NCBI GenBank assembly: GCA_943704415.1
Contig: CALSCO010000255.1
Coordinates: 1-24,133, forward strand
Origin: Parvularia atlantis
Taxonomy: Eukaryota; Opisthokonta; Rotosphaerida
Direction of reading: 5' to 3'
Length of the DNA stretch: 24,133 nucleotides
In this document: positions 1-16,523 of the stretch, in pieces
Layout of the letters: every line of letters begins with the position of its first letter
How positions within the stretch are numbered: position 1 is the stretch's first letter
Notes under the pieces: model-generated
Database searches by the model: none
What the model saw: only the letters and a program-made list of their open reading frames with translations
Told to the model about the DNA's origin: nothing
Position numbers and translations under genes: made by a program

Positions 1-61
1 GCCCGCCCGCCTTCGGCCGCATCGGACAGCAGCCCACGCAGCAGCCCACGCAGCAAGGAAG
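1..61 (+). promoter_or_regulatory. 5' flank of the TauE/SafE-like gene
   Basis: This is the short stretch upstream of the first ATG at 62. It contains a tandem 12-bp repeat (two copies of a CAGCAGCCCACG-like unit, about 27-54) and then AAGGAAG directly before ATGG, a good eukaryotic start context with a purine at -3. No TATA box is visible. It probably holds 5' untranslated sequence, but it is cut by the window edge. Confidence 0.35.
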
Positions 62-1990
62 ATGGCAGAGCTCTGGCTCCTCGCGCTCGTCGGCGCCCCG
101 GCCTCGTTCCTCTCGGGCTTTGCCGCGGCCGCGATGTCGTTCACGGCGTGGTGCGCGCGCGCTCTCACGCACTGCACTGCACTGCACTGCACTGCACTGC
201 ACTACACGCACGCACGCTCGCTCACACTGCGCACCGCAGGAACCTGATCGTGCCGCTCATGTTCGCCGCGTTCGGGCTGCCCGTCTTCCAGGCGCTGTTC
301 ATCAGCGTCATGCTCGACGTCTGCAACGGCATCACCCTCACGCTCGTCTACGGCCTCAGCGGCAAGGTCGACTTCCGCTACGGCATCACCTTTGGCGCCT
401 ACGCCGCCGTCATCGGCGTGTCCATCGCCATCGCCGCCTCCAACTACATCGTCGAGAAGCAGGTGTGCCCGCTGGTCGTGCTCTGCTGGCCGTTCTGTAC
501 TCGTCACCCACTAGCACTCACGCACGCACCCACGCACGCACCCACGCGCCCGCACTCACGAGCACGCCCTGCCACGCACTCACGCGACCGCACCTCCGCA
601 GGAAAAGCTCAAGACGGCGTCGTCCTTCGTGCCGTTGCTCATCGCTATCCAGTTCCTCGTCCGGTGCGCGCGCACACCCCCTGCCGCGAACCAGCTCACA
701 CCGCGCACCACACAGCGGTCTGCTCGCCCTGCGCAACAAGCGCCGCACCGAAAAGCTCCAGCGCGAGCAGGCCGCTGCGTACGGCATCGGCGGCGACGAG
801 AGCGCCGAGGCCGCCGCCGCCGCCGAGGACGACGGGCTGACCAAGGGCTACGTCGCCGTCGACCACCCGGCCGACTCCTCGCGTGACCTGGACCTGACCG
901 ATGCAGCCACCGGGGTCGAGGAGAAGGTGCGCGCGTACGGCGCCTGCTCGGTCGCCGTACTCACGCTGCGTTTAGGTCTCTGTGCCGCGCACGCGCTTCC
1001 AGGCGTCACCGAACGAGCGCACGCCCCTCGTGTACTCGTCCTCGCCCAGCCTCAACGCCGAGGTGGCCATGGCCAGTGCCGCCGAGGCCGGCAAGGTCGG
1101 CGCCGTTAACGACGCGGACGACTACATCGACGACGAGCAGGTGCACACACCTCGCTCAGACGCGCACACAGCCTCACACGCGCGCACACAAACGTCGCAG
1201 AACGTCAACCAGGTCTCGTCCTGGCGCTTCTGGCTGTACCTGTTCACGGAGCGCTTCACGCCCGACGAGGACATCCTGCACCAGCCGCTCAAGTACACGG
1301 GCGTGCGCATCGGTGCGCCTGCCCGTGCCTCGTCCGCCGTGCAGCAGCGCCTGCTCACCCCGCGCGTGCGCGCCAGCCGTCACGCTCCTTGTCTTCGCCA
1401 TCCTCGGCGGCGTCGCGGGGCTGCTGTACGCCGGCGGCGGCATGTTTTACGCCAACATCATTGTCAACGCGTGGGGCGCCAAGGCACGAGTGGGCGCATG
1501 CAAAGGACGCGTCGCTGACCGAGTGCGCACCGCGCAGATCCGCACCGCCGCTGGCACGGGTTGCTTCATCATGACGATGGTCATGGTCATGATCGCGTTT
1601 ACGTTCATCGGCAACGAGGGCATGGACGACATTAACAACCTGTACCACGTGCTCGTCACCGTGCCCTTTGGCGTGCTCGTGCGTCTGTGCAGCGCGCCGG
1701 CCGCGGTCGCTGCTGACACGGACGTACGCGCGCGCGGTCGCCAGGGGTCGCTCGTCGGCGCGCGCCTCGCCCTGCGCATCTCCGACATGGTCATGTTCTT
1801 TGTCATCTTCGGCGTGTGCGTGGCCCCCTCGCGCGCCTGCCGCCTCGTCTGCCAACGCGCTCGCTCGACGCACAGCTCCATGACGCTCTTCATCTACATT
1901 GTCGTGCAGAACCGCGTGCTGTCCGACTCGGGCTCCGACTCGTCCGTGCCGACCGAGGTCGCGCTCGACGTGCTCCGGCGGTGGTGGTGA
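62..1990 (+). CDS. TauE/SafE (TSUP) family membrane transporter, ten exons, 433 aa
   Basis: The proposed exons are 62-150, 240-462, 602-663, 716-926, 976-1140, 1201-1312, 1377-1489, 1538-1678, 1745-1815 and 1876-1990. They sum to 1302 nt, close in frame, and all use GT-AG junctions. The protein has two hydrophobic halves of the kind seen in the TSUP family, which exports sulfite, sulfonates or other small organic anions across a membrane. Each half has a glycine-rich helix (LGGVAGLLYAGGGMF in the second) followed by helices ending near G..VD/D and GSLVGARLALR. Between the halves lies a charged cytoplasmic loop of about 150 residues with acidic and Ala-rich stretches. The start at 62 gives a hydrophobic first segment. 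Exon 5 could instead begin at 1003, and the 48-nt intron 1490-1537 has no stop and keeps the frame. The substrate is unknown. The family call is fairly firm; some exon edges are not. Confidence 0.75.
170..203 (+). repeat. CACTG pentanucleotide microsatellite in intron 1
   Basis: About six to seven head-to-tail copies of CACTG (ACTGC) lie inside the first intron (151-239) of the transporter gene. The intron runs on into CACGCACGC-type repeats. A similar CACGCACGCACC-type array lies in intron 2 at about 519-550. The arrays are not coding in the proposed model. Confidence 0.85.
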
Positions 1991-2161
1991 GCTCGTCGCG
2001 CCCCCACCCTCCACCCCTCGCACGTGCTACTATCAACCCCAAAAACGCTTCCTGTCCCTGTTGCACGCGGACTGTGCATGACCCAACTGGCATAGTACAC
2101 GAATCATATCGACGGCAGCAGCATCACGAGGCTCAGCAGGCTGCGCGTACGCCGTGTGGCG

Positions 2162-3832
2162 TCAGTGCTCGTCGCGCGCACATCGCGGCATCGCGACGCA
2201 CCGCTCGGCCACGGCGGCGTGCAGCGGCAGCAGCGATATCTGTGACGGCACCGCCCACGGCGTCGTCAAGTATGTGCCCTGATGGAACCTGCTCGCGCCG
2301 CGTCAGCCCCGTGCGCCTCGCCGCTGGCACCTGCTCCGACGCACTGCCGCGCAATGTCCACCAGGATCGACACGGCCGACGTGCTGTCGAGCGTCCACGA
2401 CGCGTACGGCGAGCCCGAGATGTCGCTTTCGGGTCGGTACAGGTGCCGCGACAGGGTGAACTGCGCCAGCACGTGTTTGCTACACGCGAACAGGCGAGAG
2501 TGGCGAGAGGCGGGCCACACCTGCAGCGCCTGCACCGTCTCCGAGTCGAACCACCGCGCAGGATCTTGCGCGCCGTTGTCGGTCTGGAACAGCAGGCCCG
2601 AGCAGAGCGGCTGCAGCCCCGGCTCGAACGACGTCTGTGTGTGTGCGTGAGCCGGGACGACCACGCCGAGTGCGTGCGCGCTTGTCGCACCCGGTGCGTC
2701 ACCACAAACTGGCGCGGCGAGCGGCCGTTTGCGTCGCCACCCTGTTCGCCGCCCAGGCGCGCGTCGATCAGATGCAAGCCCTGGTGCACGACCAGCTCGA
2801 GCCACGACACAGACGCGACCCACGGACCCAGAAAGTGAGAGCGCTTCTGCTCCGGCGCTGCGTGTGCGGCCGCAGGTAAGCCGAACTGCGCGCGTCGTCA
2901 ACAGGGTGCAGTGCACCGCTATGCGACAGCAGCCGCGCGCTCTCGGTCGGCGGCGTCGCGCGCATGCTGCTCGTCGTCGTGTGGCACACAGTGAGCCAGT
3001 CTGCGGCGCCGCCCCGTCAAAGCACAGCGGCCGCGACTGCCTCACGCCAGCGCACCCGCGAGCTCGCCGGCTGTGTACGTGCCCAGCTTGGTGATGACCA
3101 CATGCCAGCCAAACGACACCAGCGCGGCAATCGCGAGCGTGTGCCGCCAGATCCGGTTGAGGAAGCTGCGCGCGACGGCGACCGCGTGGGTCAAAGGCCG
3201 GTGGCTGCGAAGCGAGCACGCGCGCGCGCGCGTGTGCACACACCGGTGGCGCAGTGACAGTGCCGTGCTCTGCTCGCCGTCCTGGTTCAGCGGCGCCACG
3301 TCCACCTCGAGCACCTCGCCGCGGTCGTCCGTCCAGCACGAGACCAGCCAGCCACTGCGCCGCGCCCGTACGCATGAGCGCACGAAGCAAGGCGTGCGTG
3401 TTCACGCACGTCTCCTCTGACACGGCGTAGGCCACATGCAGCACACGCTCGAGCGAGGCCGGCGGCGGACACAGCGTCGTGAGGTCGAGGCTCGGCGCGA
3501 GCGAGATGCGTCCGCCAGGCTTCGGCCGGCCAAGGGTGAAGGCGGGCGCGTGCAGCGAGCTCTGGCGCATGCTCTTGCCCAGCTGCAGCGACACCTTGCC
3601 TTCAACGGTGTTGCTGTGCTGCGGCTGCGTGCGCGCGAGTGATCACGACGCGCGCATCCTTCCAACCAGGCACGCACCACCCGCGACCGGCACCGGTTGT
3701 AGACCGCAAACGACAGCTCGCGCAGCTGTGCGTTGTACTGCCCGCGGAACAGGCACGGCACGAGCACCGTCTCGGCGCGCACGAGCTGGTAGTGCACGGG
3801 GTACTGCACGTACGGCGGCGCCGGCTGGCCCG

Positions 3833-3883
<51 letters not shown>

Positions 3884-6800
3884 GCGCGCTGTCGTCCACA
3901 AACTTCTTCATCTGCACGAAAATCTGGCACAGGCCCACGAGTTCGCCCATGCTCTCGCACGGGCTGACGCAGTACACGACGACGTGGTCTGCGCACGTCG
4001 CGTGCGCACAAATCGCCGTGAGTGCACGCGCAGAGGCCAGGCGCGGCCACACGCACGACTCTCCGGCAGCTTGCGCACGTAGCTCTTGATCAACTGCGCC
4101 AGCGCCTGCGCCTGCTCGCGGAACGCCGAGACGCCGTTGCTATGATTCGTGCGCATGGCGTCGGGCAGCGGCGTCGTCTCGGCCGACGCGGTCGCCGACA
4201 CGGGGGTGCTGCTGGCCATGGCCGATGCCGACGCAAGCGCGGCCAGCGAGCCCGCGTTGAACGACGTGAACGCCGACGTCGTCCCTGCACTCAACGGCAC
4301 CTGCGCGGCCGCGGCTCAGACGTCCCCGTCCACGCAGTGCACGCTTGCACGCACCTGCACGAAGCCGTCAATGAAAATGGTGTCGCCCACGCGCGCCAAC
4401 GAGCTCGTGTCGACGGGCTGGTGCCGCCCGAGCTTGCACACCTGAACACGCCCGCGCAAGCAAATGTCAGCAGAGCGTGCACCCGCGGAGCCGGCGCCAC
4501 CTGGTAGTAGCTCGTCAGGTCGCGGAAGAACGACGTCGCCGCGCGCAGCAGGGGCAGGCTCTGCGGCACCAACACAACGTAGTGCACGTCCTTCGGCCCC
4601 GACAGCGGCTCGAGCGACATGCGGTCCCAAAAGTGCAGGATGCTGCGCCGCGGCGGCGGCATCAGTGGTGCATCGGCGAGCAGCGCCAGCACCGCCGGCG
4701 ACGCACGAAGGGTTCGCCTGAATCCACTGGTTCTCGTGGCCCATCACGATCTGCGGCGGCGCCATGCGGTGCACGCCTGTGTTGGTCAGCTGGCCCCTTT
4801 TCTTCCGGCTGAACCGACGATTCTTCTCGTACACGCCGGACGACTCAATGTCTGCGACGGCCACGCGCACCAGTCAGAGCGCGCCGCAGCCTGACGCAGC
4901 CACGCGCACCCGTGAGCTCGCTCAGCTGCTGCAGCGTCAACGGACCGCGCACGCCGCGCAGCGCCCCCGCAGCGCCCAGGGCGGCCGGCGCTGCGTCAAG
5001 CTGCAGCGTGCGCAGCACGTGCCGCAGCAAGTCCTGCAGCTGCATGAGCGTGCGCAGCGACTGGCCCGACGCTGGCAGCTGCATCACGCGGAGCACTGGC
5101 GAGGCGCCGGCATCAGCACCACCGCTCCCGAGCAGCGGGGCAAGAGCACAACGCACGCTTTCGCACGCTCGCGTCGCTGCCAAAGCCCGTGTGCGCGGGC
5201 TCGGCGAGCTTGATCTGGTGCATCAGCTGCAGCATGCGCAGGCGCTGCAGAGGCGCCGACGGCGGCTCGAGCAGGCCAAAGGGGTACGCGACAATCGACT
5301 GGTGCTTGAGCATAAAGACAATCTCAAGCTGCGCGCCGCCCCAGCGTCATGTGATGCGCCGCCGGGCACGAGCGACCTCCGCGCACCAGCGCTCGCCGCT
5401 CCGTCAGCCCCAGCGACAGCGGGATGTCCGTGCCCATGCCGTCCGCCGTCGGTGCAATCGGCCAGGCGTACGGGCCCGGCAGATACGGGTAGTCGGTCGC
5501 AGGGTCTAAGAGAGCAGCGAATGTGAGGGGGGTGCACGCGGCGAGGGCTTGTGCGCGAACCGTGCGACGGCGAGAGGGTGCTGCGGACCCACTGATCGCG
5601 CACGACGCCCTTGCCCGCGTCCTGCAGTGCGCACCCAAGCGCTTGCAGCTGCAGCGTAGCGGGTGACGCGCTGTTAGACTGTGCGCGCGCGCACACAACA
5701 TCGCACGGCGCGCACCAGCGACGCGATCGTTGCGCAAACGTCCGCCGTCGGTCGGATGGCCACGCGCGTGCGGCTGCCGTTGTGCGGCGACAACGCCGAG
5801 CCGGGCGAGACGCGCGTGCGGCGAGCGGCACCCGAGGCGTGCCAGGTCGGCAGCTCAGCGGCCTGCGACGGCGTCAACACCGGCCGTGCGCACACGCGCG
5901 GTTCGTGCACCTGCGCCGATGCCTGCTGCTGTGCTTGAGCGAGCGACTTGCGCAGCCGGCGCAGCTCCGGGTCGGCGCCCGGCCCGTCCTCGCCGTCGCT
6001 GTCGTCGCCGTTGCCGTCGGCCTCGCTGTCGCTGCTGCTCTCGCCACTGTCGCTGCTGCTGCTGGCACTGCTGCTACCACTGCTACCGCTGCTGCTGCAG
6101 TTGTCGCCGCTGTGCGTGCCGTTGCTGCCGGAGCCTGCCTGCTGCGGCGTGCTCGCCATCGACATCATCTCGGCGCTCGACAGGCCGCTCGTGGGGCCGA
6201 TGGCAGCTGTGTCGGCCGTGTACGCTAGGCGCGGCTTCTTGTTTGCCGTGAACGAGGCCGTGACGTCCGGCTGGAAGGGGTACTTGCCAAGGGCATTGGT
6301 GCTCGACGGCAGGGCCGCGGCTGCACGCGTCTGTCTGTCGGGGCTCTCGGCCAGCCGTTGTTGATGCTGCTCGTCGCCGTGCTGTGGCTCACGACCGTGC
6401 TGCGGCGACTGCATCGCGCCCAGGCCAAGCCCCTCCGCGAGGCCCATCGGCAGCACCGGCGCAGACGGCGCGCCCGGAACGTCCCACGCCAGGAAGCCTG
6501 CGTCCACGTCCATGCCGTCGCTCCCGAGTGGCAGGCCGATGTCTATGCCGAGCACGGCGAGCGAGCCGTCGCCGTCGTGCGCCTCGCTCTTGATGACGCT
6601 GCCCGTGGCAGCGGCGACATCGAGTGCCCCAGAAGAGGCGCTGCCGCCCTCGTCCTGCTGTGCGGTGCCCTCCGACATCGCGTGCTCGCCGCCGTCATGA
6701 GCGCCCGCCGCCTGCCCTGCGCCGTCGCTCTCGTTGTCCGCCGATGGCTGCAGGGGTGGGCGCGTCAGCAAGGCGCATGCTGGCTGACGCGCACGGTCGC

Positions 6801-9321
6801 AGACCTTCTTCTGCTCGAAAAAGTACAGCAGGTCGTTGAAGTCGTAGCTCTCCTCGCCGTCGACGTTGCCCGCGCCTTCGTCGCCCGCGAGCGCACTGCG
6901 CGCACCAGTGCACGTCAGCTGGTCGGTCGCACGTGCGCGGCAGAGAGCAACGCACGTGGGCGGGCGGATCGCCGTGCTGGCTGACGGCGCGTGCGAGCCG
7001 TAGCTCGAGTCGTGCGCGATAGCAGCGCCGTTCCCGCTTCGGCTGAGCGTGGTGGACGCGAGGGCAGCACCGCTACCGCCGGTCGTGCTGCCCGCACCGC
7101 GCATGCCAGCCGCGACCAGCTGCGCATACGACGTGCTCGATGGTGCCGAGTACCTGTTTGCAATGACGTGAGCGCACACGGAACGACCACGCGAAAAAAA
7201 AAACGCACGTCGGCGGCGACTCGACCGGCGGCATGCCGGACGTGTCGGCGTGGCGCACCATCAGGTCTGCACGGCTCCAGATGCCGACGGTGTTGCTGCG
7301 TGTGTCGCGCTGGTGCTCAGCCGCCTGCGCGCATAGACGACGACCGGCACGACGCACTAGGGCGGCCGCTGCAGCTCGGCCCGCAGTGCCTCGGCCAGCT
7401 GCTGCGACACGTTGCGCATGAGCAGCGCGTCGATCGGCTGCAGCAGCTGGTCCATGGGCGCCGACGTGGGCAAAAACACGCTGCGCCCGGCGCCCGGTCT
7501 CAATCGCACGCCTGCAACGGCGGCGACACAAGCAGTCGCACCTAAACACCGGCACGACCATCTCGGTCTGGTTGACGCTGCACACGACTGAGGCCGGGAA
7601 GAGCTCTGGGACGACGTCGGCGCCCGTGTCGTCGCTCGGCGAGGGCGTCGCCATGGCTTCTGCCACCATAGTGCTTGAGCACGCGCGGGACGGTCGAGCA
7701 AGGGCACGGCGCACCGCGCGCAAAGACACCGGGCGTGGTGGGCGAGGCGACCTCGATGCGCTCGGCAGGCCGGACGACGTTGGTCCAGAGCGACCACATG
7801 CTGTGCGCGGCAAGGGCGGGCGCGTTGCGCAGGACGCGGCCCTCCATTCCGACGGGGCCGACGAGCACTGTCAAACCGTGAGCGCTGCATGTCGCGCAAG
7901 CCCGCGGCGCACCCGGCACGTCGCTGAGCTCGTTGAGCGTAGCGGCGCTGAGCGGCAGCGCTGTGCGCGCTTTGACGTGGTGCAAGCGCTTGGCCCAGAG
8001 CAGGTACAGGCCAAACTGGCACAGGAGCGTCTCGCCGGTGAAGGTGAACGCGGGCTTGCACGCGGGCACGCTGCGCGGCGGGCCTTGGTGACCACGAGCG
8101 CGCGGGCGATCCCTGGCGGGCCGCGCGGCGCACCAGGCCGCGGCGTCGATGGCGGTGGCGGCGGTGCCCTCGGGGAAGACACAGTACGGGCCGAGCGGGA
8201 CAAAGCCGCGGGCGACGAGGTGGCGCAGCACGGCGGCGCGGACGGCCTCGAGGAAGCACTCGTGGGCGCGGTCGCGTTCGGCTGTGACGGTGCCCTTGCC
8301 GACCGCTGTCGGTGCGCGGTGAGACGGCGCGCGCGTGTGGTGGGTGCGTGTGCGCGCGACGCACGGCGCAGGCTGGCGACGACGGCAGCGGGCAGGGCGC
8401 GCAGCAGGTCGGGCGCGCCTGCAGACGCCGCGGTGGCCGGCGCAGACGACGCTGCGGCGGCGGGCGGGTCCGGGGCGAGGGCGACGCCGGGCAGCGCGGC
8501 GGGCGCGCGAAAGACCCACAGCTCCCAGACGTGCTCGTGGACGGCGTGCTGCGGTGGCGGAGGAGGCTGCGCTGGCGGCGGCGGGACCTCGAGTGGCGCG
8601 GGCGAGGTGAAGGCGCTGCTGATGCCCGGTGTGGCCGTGGGGGTCGCAGTGGGCGTGAGCGCTGGTGCTGCTGGTGCTGCTGCTGGTGCTGGTGCTGGTG
8701 CTGGTGCTGCTAGTGCTGGTGCTGCTAGTGCTGGTGCTGGTGCTGCTGCTACTGCTGGTGCTGGTGCTGCTGGTGCTACCGCCGCCGCCGTCGCCGCCAC
8801 TGCCGGCGTGGTCACCACCGGCACAGCCGCGTCGAGAGACACCGCGCGGTGGGTCCAGGTGCAGCACACGCCGTGGCGCGCGAGCTCGACAAAGGCGCCG
8901 AGGACGGGGTTGTGGCGCTCGAGGCCCTTAGGGCGACCGGGTGGCGGGCGGCGTCAGCGGGGCGCGCGGGGGCCCCGACCACGGCGCACCGCGACCGACG
9001 CGCCGCCGAGGACGTGCGCGGCGAGGGCGCGGTGCGCGGCGCTGCCGGGTGCGGCCTCGGTCCACTCGTACGCGGCCCACTCGACCTCGCTGAGCCCCGT
9101 CTGTTTTGCGGGTGTGGGCGGCGTGTGAGCGGGTGTGTGTGGTGTGCGGCGTGTGTGTGGTGTGCGGCGTGTGTGCGGCGTGTGTGGTGTGCGGCGTGTG
9201 TGCGGCGTGTGCGTGTGGTGTGCGGCTTGTGCGGCGGGCGACGCACGCAGGCCGACACGTTGCTCAGCTGCTGATCGTCCATGGGTGCGACGCGATAGTG
9301 GTCTTGACGGGTCCCGCTCAT
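2162..9321 (-). CDS. MED13: Mediator complex subunit 13 (MED13), about 28 exons, about 1900 aa
   Basis: MED13 links the CDK8 kinase module to core Mediator in the nucleus and helps repress or tune RNA polymerase II transcription. The N-terminal domain is read from exons near 9.3-7.4 kb: NPVLGAFVELARHGVCCTW, then an Ala/Pro linker, ELWVFR, and VLVGPVGMEGRVL. A long acidic, Ser-rich low-complexity middle (about 6.76-5.67 kb) follows. The C-terminal domain is unmistakable: PPQIVMGHENQW, ILHFWDRMSLEPLSGPKDV, YVVLVPQSLPLL, FFRDL, CKLGRHQP, ELSFAVYNRCR, RVLHVAYAVSEETGWLVSCW, PLCSGLLFQTD, and a final SLLPLHAAV close to the stop (2162-2164). The size falls between yeast (about 1420 aa) and human (about 2170 aa). 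The first exon is 9259-9321, and a second in-frame Met lies at 9282. Introns are GT-AG wherever resolved. The gene ends 171 bp from the convergent transporter gene. The call is firm; individual exon edges in the low-complexity middle are less so. Confidence 0.88.
3834..3881 (-). repeat. CAG/CTG tract encoding 16 glutamines in MED13
   Basis: Sixteen CAG/CAA codons on the minus strand (a CTG array with one TTG on the plus strand) encode a polyglutamine run. It follows KKFVDDSAR in the MED13 C-terminal region and precedes a Pro/Gln-rich stretch. MED13 and other Mediator subunits often carry such runs. The nearly pure array is likely to vary in length. Confidence 0.9.
8660..8777 (-). repeat. Ala/Pro hexamer array in MED13 N-terminal linker
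   Basis: About twenty copies of GCTGGT/GCTGCT-like units on the plus strand read on the coding strand as alternating Ala and Pro codons (APAPALAAPA type). It is a flexible linker inside the MED13 N-terminal domain, between the conserved CCTWTHR segment and ELWVFR. It is a likely site of length variation. Confidence 0.8.
9120..9236 (-). repeat. Irregular GTGTGTGCGGC minisatellite in MED13 intron 1
   Basis: The first MED13 intron (9101-9258, 158 nt) is mostly an irregular tandem array of 10-20 bp GTGTGCGGC/GTGTGTGGT units. It starts GTGTCGG and ends AACAG on the coding strand. The units are too short and irregular, and lack unique spacers, to be a CRISPR array. In other frames they give the artificial Cys/Val/Arg or His/Thr repeats. 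Confidence 0.85.
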
Positions 9322-9363
9322 CGGCCGCGCACCACAGAAGCACAACGAGCACGCGCCAAGCCT

Positions 9364-14889
<5,526 letters not shown>

Positions 14890-15056
14890 TTGGCGCGCGG
14901 GCAGACGGCGAAGGGAAGCGGCGGTTGTGGCGCGCGAACCGAGTCGACACAAAAGCGCGCCAACCGCGCCCATTGGCCGTGACGTCACCCGTGGCGCGAC
15001 CAACGGGCATCGAGTCGCCTGTGGCCCGAAGCCTTGCTCGTACATGTGCACACCTC
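14890..15056. other. 167-bp gap upstream of SMC3
   Basis: This gap lies between the CorA stop and the SMC3 start, both on the minus strand, so it must hold the CorA 3' end and the SMC3 promoter. On the plus strand it contains ATTGGCCGTGACGTCACC around 14972-14989. That includes a CCAAT-type element on the minus strand (ATTGG on the plus strand) and a palindromic TGACGTCA, the classic CRE/ATF core. Both are plausible promoter elements for SMC3. Their use is inferred. Confidence 0.45.
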
Positions 15057-16410
15057 TCACAGCAGCTTGTACCACCGGAACAGGATCACCAGGTACGCCC
15101 CGAGCAGCGCCTGCAGCAGCACAAAGATCGCAAAAGGCCACGCGCTGGACGTGTACTCGGCCCGCCCCGGGAAGTAGACGTTCATCCCGCCAATCCCCGC
15201 CAGCGCGTTGACCGGCAGGCCCACCGTCGCCACGGTCGCAAACACCTTCATCGACCGGTTGTTGTCCTTGTCGCGCTCGGCCACGTCAAGGCTGATCTTG
15301 GCCAGGTAGTTGGCCTGCAGCTGGTTGAGCGAGTCGCGCGCGAGCGCCACCGTGCGCAGCAGGTCGTTGAGCCGGTCGGTCACGTCGCGCACGTGCGAAT
15401 GGCTGCGCTCGGTCAGCACCGGGAACCCGCTCGCACCCACGCCCCTGAGCGCGCGCGACGCGTGAGCGCGAGTTCGGTCGCGGCTGCTCACGAGCCCGCA
15501 CCGGATCACGTCGCGCTTGCTCAGCAGCAGCCGCTGCAGCAGGCTCAGCCGCGTGCGCGTGGACGACATGCGCAGCAACACGTCGTCTTTGTCGGCCGTG
15601 CCTTGCAACGCGCGCACGCCGTGAGCGAGCAATGCCGCGGACGGCAGCAACAAAGCGCAAGCGCACCGAGCACCAGCGCGAGCTCGTGCAGCGACTCGAC
15701 ATCGTCCTCCGTACCCTGGATCGCGGGCGTCCACAGGCGCAGGTTCTCGAGCAGGACAAGGTACATGACGCGCTCGGGGCTGAGGGCCCCCGCGTTGCCG
15801 CGACGCACGGTCTCCATCAGGTGGCGCAGCGGGCTGGCCGGCTCGTGGTGCAGCGTGACCAGTGCCTGCGCCGGGAGGCGAGGCTGAGTGCACGGCACGG
15901 ATGCCCGCGGCGCGCAGCGCACCTTGGCAAAGATCAGCAGCGTCACAAACCCGGCGTCGTCCTGCTCCCCCTGCCCGATGCTGAGGCGCAGGCACACGAC
16001 CATGTACTGCTCGTGGATCTCGCAGCGCTCGCTGAACTGCGCCTCTGTCACGGCAGCGGCGGTGCCCTCGGTGATGCCCATGAGCTGGCGGATGTGCGCG
16101 CACACGCGCGCGTGAGTGTGCGCGATGTGTGTGCGCGCGCCACGTCACTCCGCTCGCGCAGCACCCAATCGCCCCAGCTCCACACGCGCCGCGCACGCAC
16201 CCGCGCCAGCAGCCGCAGGTCCTCCCACGTCGGGCCCTCCACGTCGAGCCAGAAGCCCTGGTCACGCTCGAGCAGTGACCGCGCGATGTTGAGGTTCCAC
16301 TCGTCGAAGCAGAACACGTCCTGCAGCCGCGGCCGCGCCGACGGTCGCACATCGTTGCGCAGCAGGTGGTACTTGCCGCTCGCCGCAAGAAAGCCGCCCC
16401 GTCCCGCCAT
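15057..16410 (-). CDS. CorA-type Mg2+ channel/transporter, five exons, 352 aa
   Basis: The exons on the minus strand are 16201-16410, 15923-16084, 15667-15865, 15502-15601 and 15057-15444. They total 1059 nt, stay in frame and use GT-AG introns of 57-116 nt. CorA proteins form pentameric channels for Mg2+ and similar divalent ions. The cytosolic part includes DVFCFDEWN, an acidic EGTEDDVE segment and a long helical region (VRDVTDRLNDLLRTVALARD). It is followed by the diagnostic end: helix FATVATVGLPVNALAGIG, the GMN motif in GGMNVYFPG, then a second helix (FAIFVLLQALLGAYLVILF) and a basic RWYKLL tail. The GMN selectivity motif is intact. No targeting peptide is clear, so whether it sits in the plasma membrane, vacuole or mitochondrion is open. 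The start at 16410 is the first Met in the frame after the upstream gap. Confidence 0.9.
16093..16142. repeat. Alternating purine-pyrimidine (CG/TG) tract in CorA intron 1
   Basis: Almost uninterrupted alternating GTGCGCGC/ACACGCGC sequence fills part of the first CorA intron (16085-16200). Such tracts can adopt Z-DNA. A similar tract lies at about 3218-3243 in a MED13 intron. The structure is inferred from base order only. Confidence 0.5.
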
Positions 16411-16523
16411 CTGGGGCTGCCGCGCGCGCACGCTGACCCAGGTGAAGGATCAAAGTGGCTAAGATCCAGTTAACACTCCAATGTTTGCGCTTGTGTGTAC
16501 AAATAGACCGCGACAAGCCGCAG

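Noticed and set aside
2266-3594. A distinct gene for the segment with FEPGLQPLCSGLLFQTD
   Set aside because: Joining the exons puts it in the MED13 C-terminus, where PLALGYFVST-like and LPLHxAV motifs are expected, ending at 2162.
5674-7179. A separate minus-strand gene for a Ser/Asp-rich protein
   Set aside because: Splice signals and position show it to be the acidic middle of MED13 between its conserved N- and C-terminal domains.
7572-9128. 518-codon open frame on the plus strand
   Set aside because: It lies antisense to MED13 N-terminal exons. Its Ala/Gly-rich content is the complement of the Ala/Pro linker and GC-rich codons, and it matches no family.
9120-9236. CRISPR-like or telomere-like array
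   Set aside because: The units are short and irregular with no unique spacers, they fall inside a spliced intron, and the motif is not a known telomere repeat.
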